Origin: Rhexocercosporidium sp. MPI-PUGE-AT-0058
Lineage: Eukaryota; Ascomycota; Leotiomycetes; Helotiales
Reading direction: 5' to 3'
NCBI GenBank assembly: GCA_020746875.1
Contig: JAGTJL010000010.1
Coordinates: 620,001-684,000 of the forward strand
Length of the DNA stretch: 64,000 nucleotides
A program made the position numbers and the translations under genes. The notes under the pieces were generated by a model. It did not search any database and was not told where the DNA came from. It saw only the letters and a list, made by a program, of their open reading frames with translations. This document shows positions 1-12,013 of the stretch, piece by piece. Positions within the stretch are counted from its first letter, which is position 1. Every line of letters begins with the position of its first letter.

Positions 1-158
1 CAAGTGATATCCTTTGATAAGCTAAAGATTGAGCGACTGTCTTAGCTGGAAATTGACGAAAGTGGCGCATCATTGATGTTATTTAATTCCCGAGAGCCTT
101 TTAACCAAGATTCACACCACCCGAAAGTTCCTTGATCCCCCTACCAATCATACCACAT

Positions 159-557
159 TCATCCACAATAGTCTCGCCCAGTTCCGCAATACCCCCACTT
201 GGAACAACACAGCCCAGGAGCACAATTGCACCCTGTTGAACCTGTTGGAACCCCAGAGTGAACTGCGGTTGCGGTGCTACCTCCACCTTTATGGAGCAAA
301 AATATATCAGCTATGTGACAAAGGACGCAGGGTTGGAGGATTATCAAACCGACAAGGAGGCTTTGGCAATAGGTATGGTCATTTTACTTACAATAATCTG
401 GGCCGCTTCCGCAATACCCGTATTTGGAGCAGCACAATCCTCCACAGTCGGCGCTGCTACGGCAGTTTCCCTGGCGTTCCGTGAGGGAAGGCATGGCAGC
501 TGAGAAAGCAGTGCCAAAGAGAAGAGCGATGGTGGTGATGTGAGCGAGCATATGCAT
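159..557 (-). CDS. Small secreted chitin-binding protein with two hevein-like (CBM18) motifs
   Basis: Two exons, 557-392 and 286-159, joined across a 105-bp intron (donor GTAAGT, acceptor AAAG); the product is 97 aa. The start is the first ATG before a hydrophobic stretch that looks like a signal peptide (about residues 1-20, ending near FSAA). The mature part has two cysteine-rich modules: CRSSADCGGLCCSKYGYCGS, continuing to DYC, and a second from CNCAPGLCC to DYCG at the C-terminus. Both keep the CCS-[KR]-[YW]-G-Y-C-G core of hevein/CBM18 chitin-binding domains, with six cysteines each, fewer than the usual eight. The family binds chitin. In plant-associated fungi such proteins can shield the wall from chitinases, but that role is inferred here. 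The intron falls inside the last cysteine codon of module 1, consistent with module duplication. Confidence 0.8.
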
Positions 558-3013
558 CTTGTTGATAGACAAAAGGGTCTGAAGGAACTTTGTGTTTAAC
601 GTAGTCTTGGAAGGCGATGAGGGTGGAGAAGGTAGAGAATATTGATGTGATAGTTGGTATTCAGCACGCCATACCAAAGATTCTCGACCTTCTACTTATA
701 CTTCTTCGCGGAATAGTGATCCCCTCATTGTTTCTTTCACAATGTTCTCTCTCTTACGTTGCATTCAGTTTATTGCAAAGTAATAGACCACAAGGTAGTC
801 CATAGATGAAAGCTGACATGATACGAGCTTACAGATCACTTGCAAATAGTCGGCTCCATGTATTATCCTCTTGGCCTACAATTTCAAAGCCTTGACTGCA
901 TCGACCCCACAAACAAAGATAGACTCAGGAGAAGAAAACTACTCCTCGTAGTACAGTGCTTACAGCCAGAAATGAGAGCTTCAATATCGGTCCTGGACCC
1001 CAAATGCGGGGTAAATCAGAAGTCAGAATATTTTGACAGCAGTGTGATGCACAACACAAAATGGTGCCTGCCGTGGTAAGACTGTGAAACCTTCAAGTGC
1101 CGGCTATCTTGCGGACCGTTCTTTTACCTGCCGGCTGATATCTCACGTCTGCTTTGGCGCCTAATTTGTCTTGCATGAAGGGGCCAAAGCGATGCAAATG
1201 GACGAAATGGGGTGGAAGAATATAGTAGCGTCTCATTGTGAATGTCTGAGAGCCGATGAGTCAGAATAAAGCAAAGCTACCTTCCGCATTTCTCAATCGC
1301 CAAGTCAACACAGGATACGTGAGCTACCAAATTAAGCGAGGCCAAACTCAACTGAGGTCTTGGAATTTCAGTGGCCACTTGTCTTGCTCAATTCTTTGCA
1401 CACACAGAACACAACGGAGAATAATTGGCCTATGAAAATGCCCCGTAGATCCTTGAGCAGTTGATTCCACTTTACAAATCTCAAGTTGAAGTTCGTGCCT
1501 GTCACTAAGAGAACTGCATTAGACAGAGTGGAGGATGGCGATTAGGGGTAGAGTAGCCTAATGACAGTATTTTGACCAGAGTTTGAAGGTAAATAAAGCT
1601 GATGGCAAAAGTATAGTGAGAGTTTAGCAAGTTTTATAAATAACCAAATGAGCAGAAAAATGCGAAATGCTAAAAGCTAAAAGCCGGCGATAGCTCTACG
1701 ACTCTTATACTTATCTTTAGGCACTAGCATATCTCGTGTCTTGCATATGTCTTAGTGATGATATCACTCATGACTTTGAACAAATCTTGTACAAATTGAT
1801 TGCTATCTTCGTTCATGACATACTGAGTTCAAACTACAGCTGAAGATTGCTGTACAATAGAGCGGTGGATTGAAGGGCCACTGTCCATTGTGTTACAAGA
1901 GAAATCGAAAATAACAATTTAAACGTCCATGAAGCATGACTGCATACTCGGCTGAACTTTAAACCATCTACCTTCTAGGACACACACAGGACAGAAATAC
2001 AGACCGCAGCACAGTCAACCATGTAGACTCGGTTCGGGCACGTTGCGGGCCGGTTAAATGGAGCGGGTATAGAGTCCGCATAGAGTATCTGCGCTCCAAA
2101 ACTGCATTGTATTCGGTAAGAGAAAGTCAGCAATGTGTAAACAAGAAGCTTGTCTCAAGATCGTGCCCGATTCTACGATATTGACGGACGTCTTTTCTAA
2201 AGGAAAATCTTCTACACAAATTCAATCCGCTAGATCTAGTCTTTTGTTCAATATCACCTGAGAGATATAGAGCATTCAGACGACCCGGAGTTCATACCGC
2301 ACATTCTCGAGAAACCCTACCACACCATTTCCCCACGTGGTTCGACCCGAGGCTAGTGGACTCTAATTTTATTTTTGCGTAGTAGCAGCGGTAGGTTGTG
2401 AACTCGGGCAATCCGAAGTAGCCCACAGAGATTGAGAAATCGAGGGCATGGCAAATGCCCAAGAAGATGGAGATAGTGCCGTCAAAGAGAGTGTGGTGTA
2501 GCCAGTCGTCACGTGGTTCGAAAGCTGGAAGCGAATGTCGAGATTCAGAATATCCTTCTTCTTGATCTCTTCGAAACATTATAAACCCAGGTACGAAATG
2601 AAAATGAAAACACTTCTTCAAACCAACTCATACATTTGAAGATCTGTAATAATTGCTAGGTCGTTCTGCAACGTCATTGCCGGTCACGAGCCTCAGCAAT
2701 CGTGGAAGCCTCGGCTCTTGAATCTTGACCGGCAAGTACTTCCTTTGATTGCTTCTTCAACGAATCTTCAAGTGCCATATATGACGTCCAGTCTCTTTGT
2801 CAGTTGAATTTGACGAATTGCACGATTGCAATTGAATACCTAAACAACCAATAAATACTGCAGGACGCAGCTGACTCGCTGAAAGGCCCACGAACAACGA
2901 CAGGGGCCCATTCTTGTCCTTATTCCAACCTCTCAGTACCTGAAAGGCCAATTCCATTTAACAAGGTCAACAATCAGATCACAACCTCACATCTCTGTTC
3001 CAGAAACCTGGCC
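558..3013. other. Gene-poor intergenic stretch, AT-rich
   Basis: About 2.4 kb with no recognisable gene, tRNA or repeat array. It should hold the promoter of the chitin-binding gene (left) and of the esterase (right). Short ORFs here have no start context or family signature, apart from the weak candidate at 2292-2579. Confidence 0.5.
2292..2579 (-). CDS. Weak candidate small ORF, unrecognised
   Basis: A 95-codon ATG-initiated frame (MFRRDQEEGYSES... to ...VSRECAV). It has no signal peptide, no known motif and no clear splice partners. A central hydrophobic stretch (about residues 29-47) could be one membrane segment. It may be a chance frame or a relict. It is listed only because it is the longest ATG frame in an otherwise empty 2.4 kb. 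Confidence 0.15.
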   Translation of the reverse strand: MFRRDQEEGYSESRHSLPAFEPRDDWLHHTLFDGTISIFLGICHALDFSISVGYFGLPEFTTYRCYYAKIKLESTSLGSNHVGKWCGRVSRECAV

Positions 3014-4698
3014 ATGATGCAATCTCTCCAACACCACTGTCCAAGCTTATCAGCAGACCTAGTAGCCGCAGAAGATACCAAAGCAGGTCTCGCGCTCTTC
3101 AGAGGAATTCCCTACGCATCTGTTTCCAAGAGATGGACCCAAAGCCATATCAAAAACTCACTGCCATCTCCATTCGACGCTACTAGATTCGGGCCAAGAT
3201 GTCCGCAGCCACCTCACATCTCCATCATCACGGCGACTGTGAAAGCACCTGATCTTGAAGAAGATGAATTTGCTTGCTTGAATCTGAATATCGCTGTACC
3301 AGTGGATACTCTACCGAAGAGTGCTAATCGTCGCTCGAAAACTCTTCTGCCGGTGATGGTTTGGGTACATGGGTATGTTATTTTTACTATTGCTTTGCCC
3401 CATTTCAAACTTCTTCAATGTGCTCCTTACTAAACCTACCCAGAGGAGCATTCAAAAACGGATCAGCTTCGGATCCTCGTTTTTACCCATCCGCACTCAG
3501 CACTCTTGCATCAGAATCCAACCACCCAGTAATCATCGTTCAGATCTCCTACCGGCTAGGAATTTTCGGCTTTGCCGCATCCACAGATCTTCTCTCAGAA
3601 CACAGCTCCACCTCCCACTCTGTTCCATTTGCCAACTTCGGTCTTCATGACCAACGTACAGCTTTCCAATGGATCCAATCGCACATCCAAGACTTCGGCG
3701 GCGACCCAAACAACGTGACCGCTTTTGGAGTCAGCGCTGGAAGTGCAAGTTTACACATGCACATCCTATCCGGCACGCCTCTCTTCGACCGTGCAGTACT
3801 CATGTCTGGGTGTGCGCCTACAATGGGTCCATTCCCTCTTCCTATAGTTGATAGAAGTTGGAGTAAGCTATGCCAGAACTCGAAAGTCGATACATTGGAA
3901 ACGTACCAACAGCGCCTCGAAAAGCTACGCCTCCTAACCCCAGAGGAAGCAATGAAGAACAACGGACTAAGTACCACACTCGCGCCCCTCGCCGACGGGA
4001 CGTACCTCCCTCTATCCTGGAAAGAGGGCGATGCGCATCCCCCTACCCGCTGCAAAGAGATCATAATCGGTAATACTCTCGTCGAAGCTATAATCTTCGA
4101 CGTCCTCGCTAAACTCCTCCCCCAATCAATCTTCCACTCCAAACTCATCGCCGCGTTCCCAAAGCCCGAAGACAGCAGTAGATTCGCCGAGCTCTTCGGC
4201 TTTAAGTTCGAGGAAGGCAAAGAGATGAGTGCCGAAGCATATAGAGATGCTTTGAGGACTTTCCTATCAGCAGTCATCTTTCACTACCCATCTCTCAAAG
4301 TAGCAGAGTCGTTCTCCTCACTAGATACAGAGACTAAATCGTATCTCTACCGCTTCAGTACGCCATCGCCGTACCCAGGACCGTCGCATAACTTATCCGT
4401 GCATGGTCAATGCTCGATCTTCCTTTTCAATAACGACTACGATGCCTGGCCTCCCGAATGTCAGGTTATTTCCAAGGAGATGGTGAGGCTTTGGACGGGT
4501 TTCGCGTATGGCGAGAAACCGTGGGAAGAGTTCACAGCTAGTAATGGGAAAGTAATGAGTTTTGGGAACGGAGAGTTCGGCGTGAGGGGTCTTGAAGAGG
4601 GAGAGGACGAGGGGTGGGGAAGGGAAGACAGTACTACTGGCTGGCTTAGAGAACATTTCGGTGAAGCTCTGAGATTCGTGCTTGGGTTGATGGGTTAG
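3014..4698 (+). CDS. Type-B carboxylesterase/lipase (alpha/beta hydrolase)
   Basis: Two exons, 3014-3372 and 3444-4698, give 537 aa; the 71-bp intron has donor GTATGT, branch-like TACTAAAC and acceptor CAG. It splits the oxyanion-hole motif, and splicing restores WVHGGAF (His119-Gly120-Gly121). The nucleophile elbow GVSAG puts the catalytic serine at about 217. Candidate triad partners are Glu334 (NTLVEAIIFD) and His440 (SVHGQ). These are the hallmarks of the carboxylesterase type-B/cholinesterase-like family, which hydrolyses carboxylic esters. There is no obvious signal peptide, so it is likely intracellular. The natural substrate cannot be read from sequence. It lies convergent to the REC8-type gene. 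The first of two adjacent ATGs was taken as start. Confidence 0.88.
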
Positions 4699-5781
4699 CC
4701 ATGCTCTCTTTCCCAATCAGATGATCCATTCTAGGAGGATGTCACAAATGCGAACTCTTAAAGGCTCATACTTCCCAAGTGAATATTAAATATTCACCGG
4801 GTAACTTTCAACGGAACTCGGTCTTGGTCGTTCGCTTTGTCAGGCGCAGACCAGGACTTTTGAGATTCGTCTTTTATATTGGTCCCCCAGAGCTGGCCAA
4901 CACAACCCGGATAATCGAGGTTGCCATATTTGCACCACCAATGCAACCTCGAAGCTTGAATTGGCATGTTCTCGCCGATTTGGATTTAATCTAGACACAT
5001 CGCCTTAAGTTTACGGCTATTATCAATGGGTATATCAATGGGTCTATTGATGATGACCATATCAGTGGGCGGATTAGATTACGGGCTTTTGAGGAGGCGG
5101 GGGAATCCGAGATTTGTCTCTTAGATTAGAAGATATGGACATTCTGGGGAACTGGGTAATTTGGCGGTGAGTCCGATGGTGCGGTTTGGTTCACTAGGCT
5201 GCTGCTGCTATTTTCACTCTCAGTTGGGACCCAGATGAGGATAGGACGGCGCGGAGAGATGGCCGGATTAGACTTGAGGGTTAATTAACTGGGGAAATGA
5301 TATTTACGAGAAGAGGTCTCGTTTTTATTTCTGTGCGAGTTGCGTTCTGATTCTGATAGAAGGAGGTAGTGGGGAGAGATAAAGAGAGTCAAATATTCAG
5401 TCAGTCTTCACCAGCGTTCTTCTACAAGCCTCATCATAAATGGACAAATGTGGTATTGATTCTAGCAAGTATAATCGGTAGCAAAAGGAATATATCTCCA
5501 ACCACGCGAGAGAAACATTCCCTAATTATGTAGCAAATGGGTATTGTATCGTCGTATCGTATCGTGTCGTATCCATCAATCATCATCGTCATTTACTCAT
5601 CCCTCATCATCCATCCATCCATGACTTCTCAAGTCTCCCAAGCAATATGTGTTGTAGCAAATGCATCCATCCCCTCTCCCATCCTCATACCACACTCAAA
5701 GAACAAACAAAATTCGCTCAAAAACAATATAACTCAACCACTCGACCATGCAACATAGGATGAATACTGACAATCGATCGA
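4699..5781. other. Intergenic region between convergent genes
   Basis: Roughly 1.1 kb between the 3' ends of the esterase and the REC8-like gene. It contains a short direct duplication (TATCAATGGG at 5021 and 5033), CGTAT-type short repeats near 5550-5575 and a TCCA microsatellite at 5608-5622. No gene is supported. Confidence 0.5.
5608..5622 (+). repeat. (TCCA)n microsatellite
   Basis: About 3.5 copies of the tetranucleotide TCCA/ATCC just downstream of the REC8-like gene's stop. A similar tract lies downstream of PBS2. Confidence 0.7.
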
Positions 5782-8202
5782 TCAGACAACACCAATTCTA
5801 ATCTCTCCAAACGGAATCAACAGATCCTCGTCGACATCCTGCTCAACCCACACCTTTCTCTTAGTAGCAAGACTCAAGATATGATAGAAAGCCTGCGCGG
5901 CAACAATGCAAGAATTATTCTCGGGAACGAACAACTCTTCGAAAGTGACAGTCTTTTGCTGCGTCCCGTCATCGTCATCCTCACCAAGCTCGTCGCTAGA
6001 CATCTCCTCGATGGTATTCTTGACGTATTCGAAGAAATTGTTGCTCTCGCGGTCCATGACATCCTTCATCCATTGCGAGCTGCCCGCGGTTTGGGTATCG
6101 ACCCCTGCAGCAACGCCAAACATCTCAAATTCATCTCCTCCAATAGCCCGGCTTGATGAACGGAAACCGCCTAGGTGGAAGCCTGAGGCTTGACTTGCAC
6201 TTCCGAGACCGTCGTCGTCGCGACCATACATGACCATATCGTCGTCCATCAGTTGAGAGAACTGCTCCAGATCACCAGGGAGTGCGGAGCCACGGCCTAC
6301 GAGTGGTGAAGTAAGGCGTCGGCCAGTGACAGAGCCCTTTTGAGAGCCCAGGATTCCAATACGACCTTGGATAGAGGATGATTGGCCACGCTGGTGGGAG
6401 TGAAGAGATGCCGAGACGTTCCATGGCATGGCAGAAGGTGGATGATCAAGCAAAGCACTTGCAGCATCTCTGCCTACCTCAACACTATGCTCATGAGAGC
6501 GTTGGTATTGGTCATCATACTGTTGGAACAAGTCCTCATCCTCATTGTTACCACGTCCAACCTCGTCCTCTCTGGCACGCTTGTTAGGGGTCTCCTCCTC
6601 CTCCTCGGCATTTTCAAGAAAATGCTTCGTACGCTTCTTGGACTTTGGCTCGAGGATAGCTTTGTCGGTGATCTTGGCCATGAGCGCATCGCCAGAGAAC
6701 ATTGCCAGTGGGTTAACAAACTTTCCTGATCCAATGGCATCTCCAACACCATTGATTCCAGAACCGTAAACATAGTACACGGCGTTCTTCTTAGCTTGCA
6801 TGTTGGCACGTTGCTTGACTCTAACACGAGAGGCTGCAGCCATATTCTGCGGATACTCTCTGATCCATTGGGTGAGAATCGTGCCTCCTATCTCTAAGCG
6901 GCGATCAATTGCTGGTCCCTTGACCTTCTTCTTTCGTCGCTGTGGAGCCTCGGCAGAAACGGAAGATTCTTGAGAAGCGGACATAATGCGATCCTCATCG
7001 GACATATGCAAAGACCTATCGGTACCTTTAAGCCCGCCAGTCATGAGTGGGAATGGCTCTGCATCTGGGAGAACTGGCATATCATCGTCACCATACAATG
7101 GCATATCGAAGTCACCGTTACCATCAACACCTTGAATGCGGGGAACAAACGCGTCTTCATGTTCCTTACGAACGCGTCCACTGGCAGCAGAGTCACTTCC
7201 GATTCGACGCTGAGGATTGATACTGGCGGCTCTACGAGCGTCGCGCTCACTGGCTGGAATATCGCGAAGTTGTCCATCGGCATCGAAATCGAAGAGGTCA
7301 TCATCCTGCAAAATCATGTCCTCTTCGGCATTGAATATACCAGGGCCAGCTCCAAAAGGTTTCTGCGCAGAAGAGTCGCCGAAAGGATCAAGAACAGGAA
7401 GCTGGTATGATCCACCGTTGCTTGAAGGGATGTTGAAGCCGAGAACAGAAGATGCCTGAGAGACAACGGAGCCACTGCGACCACGGATGGAAAGCATGGA
7501 CTGGGAAGAACGTTGAGAGTCGCCTTTTGGATTGAGGTCCATGTTGGTCAAGTCAAAATCGAGGGGAGGAGGGGGCATATCAATTGCAAAGGCAGGATCA
7601 TCCATCATGATTAGTTGATCAGGACTAGATGCGTCAGTTCTTGGTTTTACCGCTAGCATGGAAGACTTACTGAGCCTTGAGGGCATCCGAATCAAGCTCA
7701 TTGTTGCGCGTGACCTTGAAGAGAGTCCGCATGGTATTCTGGGCTATCTGTGCGTCCAACAGAAGGTACTCCCATTGCTGGTTGTAGACCTTGGTGACGC
7801 CATAACTATCTGGTCAGTCAAGTCTGGGGAGACGGGATAGAATGCTCACAGAAGGTTGCTTTGGAGCCTCAATGCCATTGGTGCCTCTGGCTCAATGATG
7901 GTCTCGCATGCCTTCTTGACGTTGACATCGAGGATGGCCTTCTTGGTCACTTTCTTGGTGTTTGACTTCGCGCCGAGTGTGGCCACCAACCTGCCGAGTC
8001 AGCCATTGATCTGTGAAACTTCTCTTGCCATCAAGGTGTAGAGAAAGGTATGCGAGAGAGTCTAACGCGTAGGTGTTGGGAGAAGAATATACCAGATGGT
8101 TGCAACGCCGTACTTGCGACTTGTCAAGACTGTCATTATCAGTAAAGGCCCTCTCTTGAATTCTGACATCTAGAATAACTTACTTTCATGACTGTAGAAC
8201 AT
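5782..8202 (-). CDS. REC8: Meiotic cohesin kleisin subunit, Rec8 type
   Basis: Five exons, 8202-8184, 8129-8093, 7990-7850, 7805-7671 and 7624-5782, keep frame and encode 724 aa. The assembled N-terminus begins MFYSHEILTSRKYGVATIWL and continues VATLGAKSNTKKVTKKAI. This is the Rad21/Rec8 N-terminal domain, closer to Rec8 (xIWLVATLG) than to mitotic Rad21 (KVWLAAHW-like). The first about 110 residues form the Smc3-binding domain. A long acidic, Ser-rich linker follows. The last about 50 residues (TVTFEELFVP... to ...PFGEIRIGV) are the winged-helix domain that contacts the Smc1 head. The protein closes the cohesin ring, in the Rec8 form for meiotic sister cohesion, in the nucleus. A large frame open from 7701 has no ATG-led domain of its own, so its apparent N-terminus is intron read-through. 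Confidence 0.88.
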
Positions 8203-9169
8203 CTTGACAGATCAACGCGTTGAGCGCGTTCCAACCCAAATGTTCCTCGCCGTGCTCTTCAGATTAGAGTGATCTTGAAGGGAACTGCGACGCCTGTAGG
8301 ACTTTTGAGATAGATCACACTGACGATCGAGGAGAGAGGGATACTGAGGGAGACAGAACGTCGACCGTGGGAAGACAAAAAATGGCTGTGTTGATAAAAG
8401 GGAGACGGGACGGAAGGGACGGAAGGGAATTATCCAGGTAGTACGTTGACGTTGACTTGGTAGAGTAAAAGTGAAGTCTCGCTTCCCAAACGACAGGAGC
8501 GAGTGAGTCACGTGGACGTGTTGACTTTTGGCTGAGTAGCACAACTTCTCCTCAATACCTGTCCAAATCCGTGTTATAAGTTGCAGGTTCGTAGGAAATC
8601 ACGCAAGTCTGTGTGGGTGTCCTTCGGACCTGCGGTAGAACCCTAACTACGGGTATCTCTGCAAAAGATTCACCATGACACGCATAAAATATCATCAAGA
8701 ACATCAACCCAAACAAAGAATTGAGGAATTTAAGAGATCTTATTGTAAGGAGCGAATCTGCAATTTGCAGGAACACTCTCGCTCGTTCGTCTGTTTGCTG
8801 AACCTGCAACATGCTTTGCCTTGCCCTTGATCCGCAGATCTTCCAGACGCCATGTATTACCATCAACTCCATCCCATTTCTTGCCACCCCATCCAAATGC
8901 AAAGAATCAATTACAACGCGTCCAAGCCGCTCTATGTGTACCCCATTCCAGCGTTAATGCAAGAACGCAAATGCAAGCTCCAGTCTAGCAGAAAACCCCA
9001 GGCGGCCGACCATTGTTTTAAAGGCCAGACGAGCCGCAGTGAACAAATGAAAATTAACGCCTATGCTGTGCAAGAATCGAAGGTCCGCAATCTGGCTCCT
9101 CACGATATTCTCCCTCCCTATTTCTTTAGCCTCTAATCGTGATTTCGTAAATGTCAAGCATTCTGTATA
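8203..9169. other. Intergenic, promoter of the REC8-like gene
   Basis: About 1 kb upstream of the kleisin gene and downstream of the FLC-type gene. It contains short GGGACGGAA direct repeats around 8400-8430. Open frames in both strands lack ATG/splice support or family resemblance. Confidence 0.45.
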
Positions 9170-12013
9170 TTACTCGGCAGAAGCGACTCGTTGGGCTTGA
9201 TACTGTCTCTGCTGTTCTCTCGTTGGTGTTGACGGACGCAAACTGGAGTGGGACGGCTGTGGTCGAACAAGCGGCATTCCAGAGATCGAGTTGTTGACAG
9301 TGTTGTGTCCACTTGCGTGTCTCGACGGGGTATTGAGCGGCGAAGCTCTACCGTTATCCTCCTGCCAGTTCTGGAAATCGCGTGAACTCCAACTTGCTCT
9401 GTGGACCCGGGCTCCGTATGGGACATTACCATACGAGGAATAGTGGCTGCGCATGCTACCTGCTACAGAATTGGCTCTGCTGCCACGCGGACCGGGGAGT
9501 GAGGGTTGCGAGGTTGCTGGGTTGAAATCGTTCATATCCGGAACGAAGTCAATATCCTCATCTTCAATCTTGGGGGCACGGCGAACGCTCTGGACAGAGA
9601 AGTAAGGCTCCTTTGGCTCCTCAGGCTCCGGAGGAGGTGGTGGGGGAATGTCCTTCTCCTTCTCCTCGAGGTGTGTGAAATACTTCAGGCGGATATCTGT
9701 CATACCATGTGGTCTAAATACTTCGCGGTTACGTGTGACCGACATGTAGCTAGAGATGGCGCCCAGGACAATGAGTATCATGACACCAATAACCAGGAAG
9801 CCTTGGATCACAATGATAATGACACCAACGATCGTGGTTGGGATTCGGGCCAGGTTGAGCTTGGGGAGGAAAGCAATTGAAAGCCCGGCGGTTGCCACCT
9901 TACTCAGACCAAGCATCCAGACCGCCAAAACAGTGTTTCGTCGCCCCTCGAAAGGATTGATACAAACAATGGCAACGAAGGCAATGATTTCCCAGATGAA
10001 AAGACCAATGACCTGTGCAGATGGATTGTTGCGTGCACCACCAACGAAACAAGCGCGGACGAATTGATAGATGACCCAGAATGAGAAGAACCACCAACGC
10101 GTGCGTCTATACCGAGCAGAGAGCCATCCGAACCGCTTGGTGAAATTGGTGTTTTGGTGGATGCTCTGCTCCTCCTGATCGTTGTCGACGAATCTGATCT
10201 GGAAGAATGACATGGATCCGGCTGTCTTCGCCTTGTCTTGTTCATCCAGGGAGCTTTCACGGACAGTGCTGTACCATGGAATGAACTTCATGATCTTCTT
10301 GCGTCTGAAGTGGATGCGGTCGGGAGAAGACTCGTACTTTCCAAAACGAACTCGGTAGAAGCAGGCGTAGAAGCAGACGCCGAGTCCACCAGTAAAGAAG
10401 ACCAGGAATACGATGACGGCGATTGCGATGGGTCCGGCCTTTCCTCCATATGAGAATTGGTACAATGCCAGGGTCATCATCATGAAGAAAGCAATGAACA
10501 ATGTTCTCAGAACAATGAGTCCAATGAAACCGATCCAGTGCTCTCTGAAGATAACGAAGCGGTCCTTCTTCATCATGTTAACGGCACTGAAACCCTCGAG
10601 AATCCATTTGAAGAGAGCCGTGACACCAATCAGAATGGCGATGAGAATGAGAAGCCACAAGAATCCGATCATAAAGGCATCAGCAGCTGGGACACCGACA
10701 AGTGAAAGAGAACCGGCAAATCCAGACCAATCTCCAGGAGTTGGTAGCCCGGGAGCGATTGGAACTCCAGCCCATTCATACAACTTTGCCGATTGAGTGG
10801 TGTTCACTGCTCGCTTGTACAAGTGGCTGGCAAGTTGCTCACTCTTCTGCGCCACCTCGAGGCTGCGTTGGACGATCGAGCGTCCGTATATTTGCTGCTG
10901 AAGACCACCGTTGTTGTTCAGTACCGTTGATCCAGCACCTCCGACTTGGCTGGCGTTCCCAACAACTCCAGTGAAACTGTTGATAGAGCTGACGATTGAT
11001 GGGGTGGATATCATGCCAGCTGACCAGGCAAAGTTACTCCAGAAAGCGGGCAAGACACTTGGCCAGTTCAAGGACAGCGCTCCGGAGAAGAAGATCGACT
11101 GGAAAACTTCGAAGATGACCAGTACAGACAGCGAATGGGCGTAGTGAGTTCGGATATGTGGTATGCTTACTCCATAAATGGCTGTAAAGAACGATGCAAT
11201 AAGGGCGATGAATGTGAAGACTCCTAGGGTGGATCCAACAGCGGCAGGGTGGGAGAAGCTTGCTCCATTTCTCATGATAGCCGAGAAGCAGGCAATTTCG
11301 GTCCTGGAAGAATTCGAGAAGAACCTCAGCATCAAGGTTCCTTCAAAGTCCGGAATCCCCAAAGCGATAGGAGGGATTGCTGAAACATCTGATGATGACA
11401 CTGGAATGACAGCTCCACCGGTGATAGGAACACTGGCGTTCAATGGACAGAGACTGCGTGGGTTAGACAATGCTCGTCAAGTAGGTAGTCCGAAGTACTG
11501 ACCTGCCAAAGTTCGCATTACATGGGTTGAAAACCAAGTCGAACCTATCTTCGCCATCTGCATATCTCGTCAGTATTTTCTTCCGCTTTATTTCTCGAAT
11601 TGTTCGTCTTACAAGCATAAACAGAGATATACACTAGATTCAAGGTCAGCCACATGCCCGGAAACAACGGCTGGGTTTCAAAACGTACACATAAGAGTCT
11701 CGTTCCTCAGGTTGGTCGTGCCCGCGAGGTTGAACAGAACGGTCATATTATCGGCATAATAAGCTCCATCGAAAGAAGTCAAGTTGATCAAGCTCTGTCC
11801 TCCCATACAGTCTCCAAAATCCCCACTGTACAATGCCGGGTATCTGTCAACTAGTAACGTTGATGTTTCGCCTGCTCCATTCGTGCCTTGTATCGTCTCC
11901 AGTCCGCTATCATCTTGTGCTCGCACCGAAGGAATGAATGTGCCGAAGATCGCGAGGGGGGAGATAATCGCGGTGGCCCATGATGCCGGTCGTAACGAAG
12001 GAAAACGCGCCAT
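9170..12013 (-). CDS. FLC-family (flavin carrier / TRP-like) multispanning membrane protein
   Basis: Four exons, 12013-11689, 11633-11613 (21-nt micro-exon), 11557-11503 and 11453-9170, give 894 aa in continuous frame. A signal peptide (about residues 1-33, ending SVRAQ) precedes an ML-like lumenal domain with DCMGGQSLINLTSFDGAYY, NPCNANFGSLCPLNAS and IPDFEGTL. Then come around nine transmembrane helices of the TRP-like fold and a cytosolic Pro-rich tail (DIPPPPPPEPEEP, residues from about 730). This is the layout of yeast Flc1-3 and fungal Pkd2-like proteins, which act in ER/plasma-membrane calcium and flavin handling and wall integrity. Which paralogue it is cannot be settled here. Splicing across the micro-exon restores MLYISVYAYGEDRFDLVFNP. 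Confidence 0.88.

Noticed and set aside
3645..4277. A 210-codon minus-strand frame
   Set aside because: It is a shadow of the esterase catalytic domain on the opposite strand.
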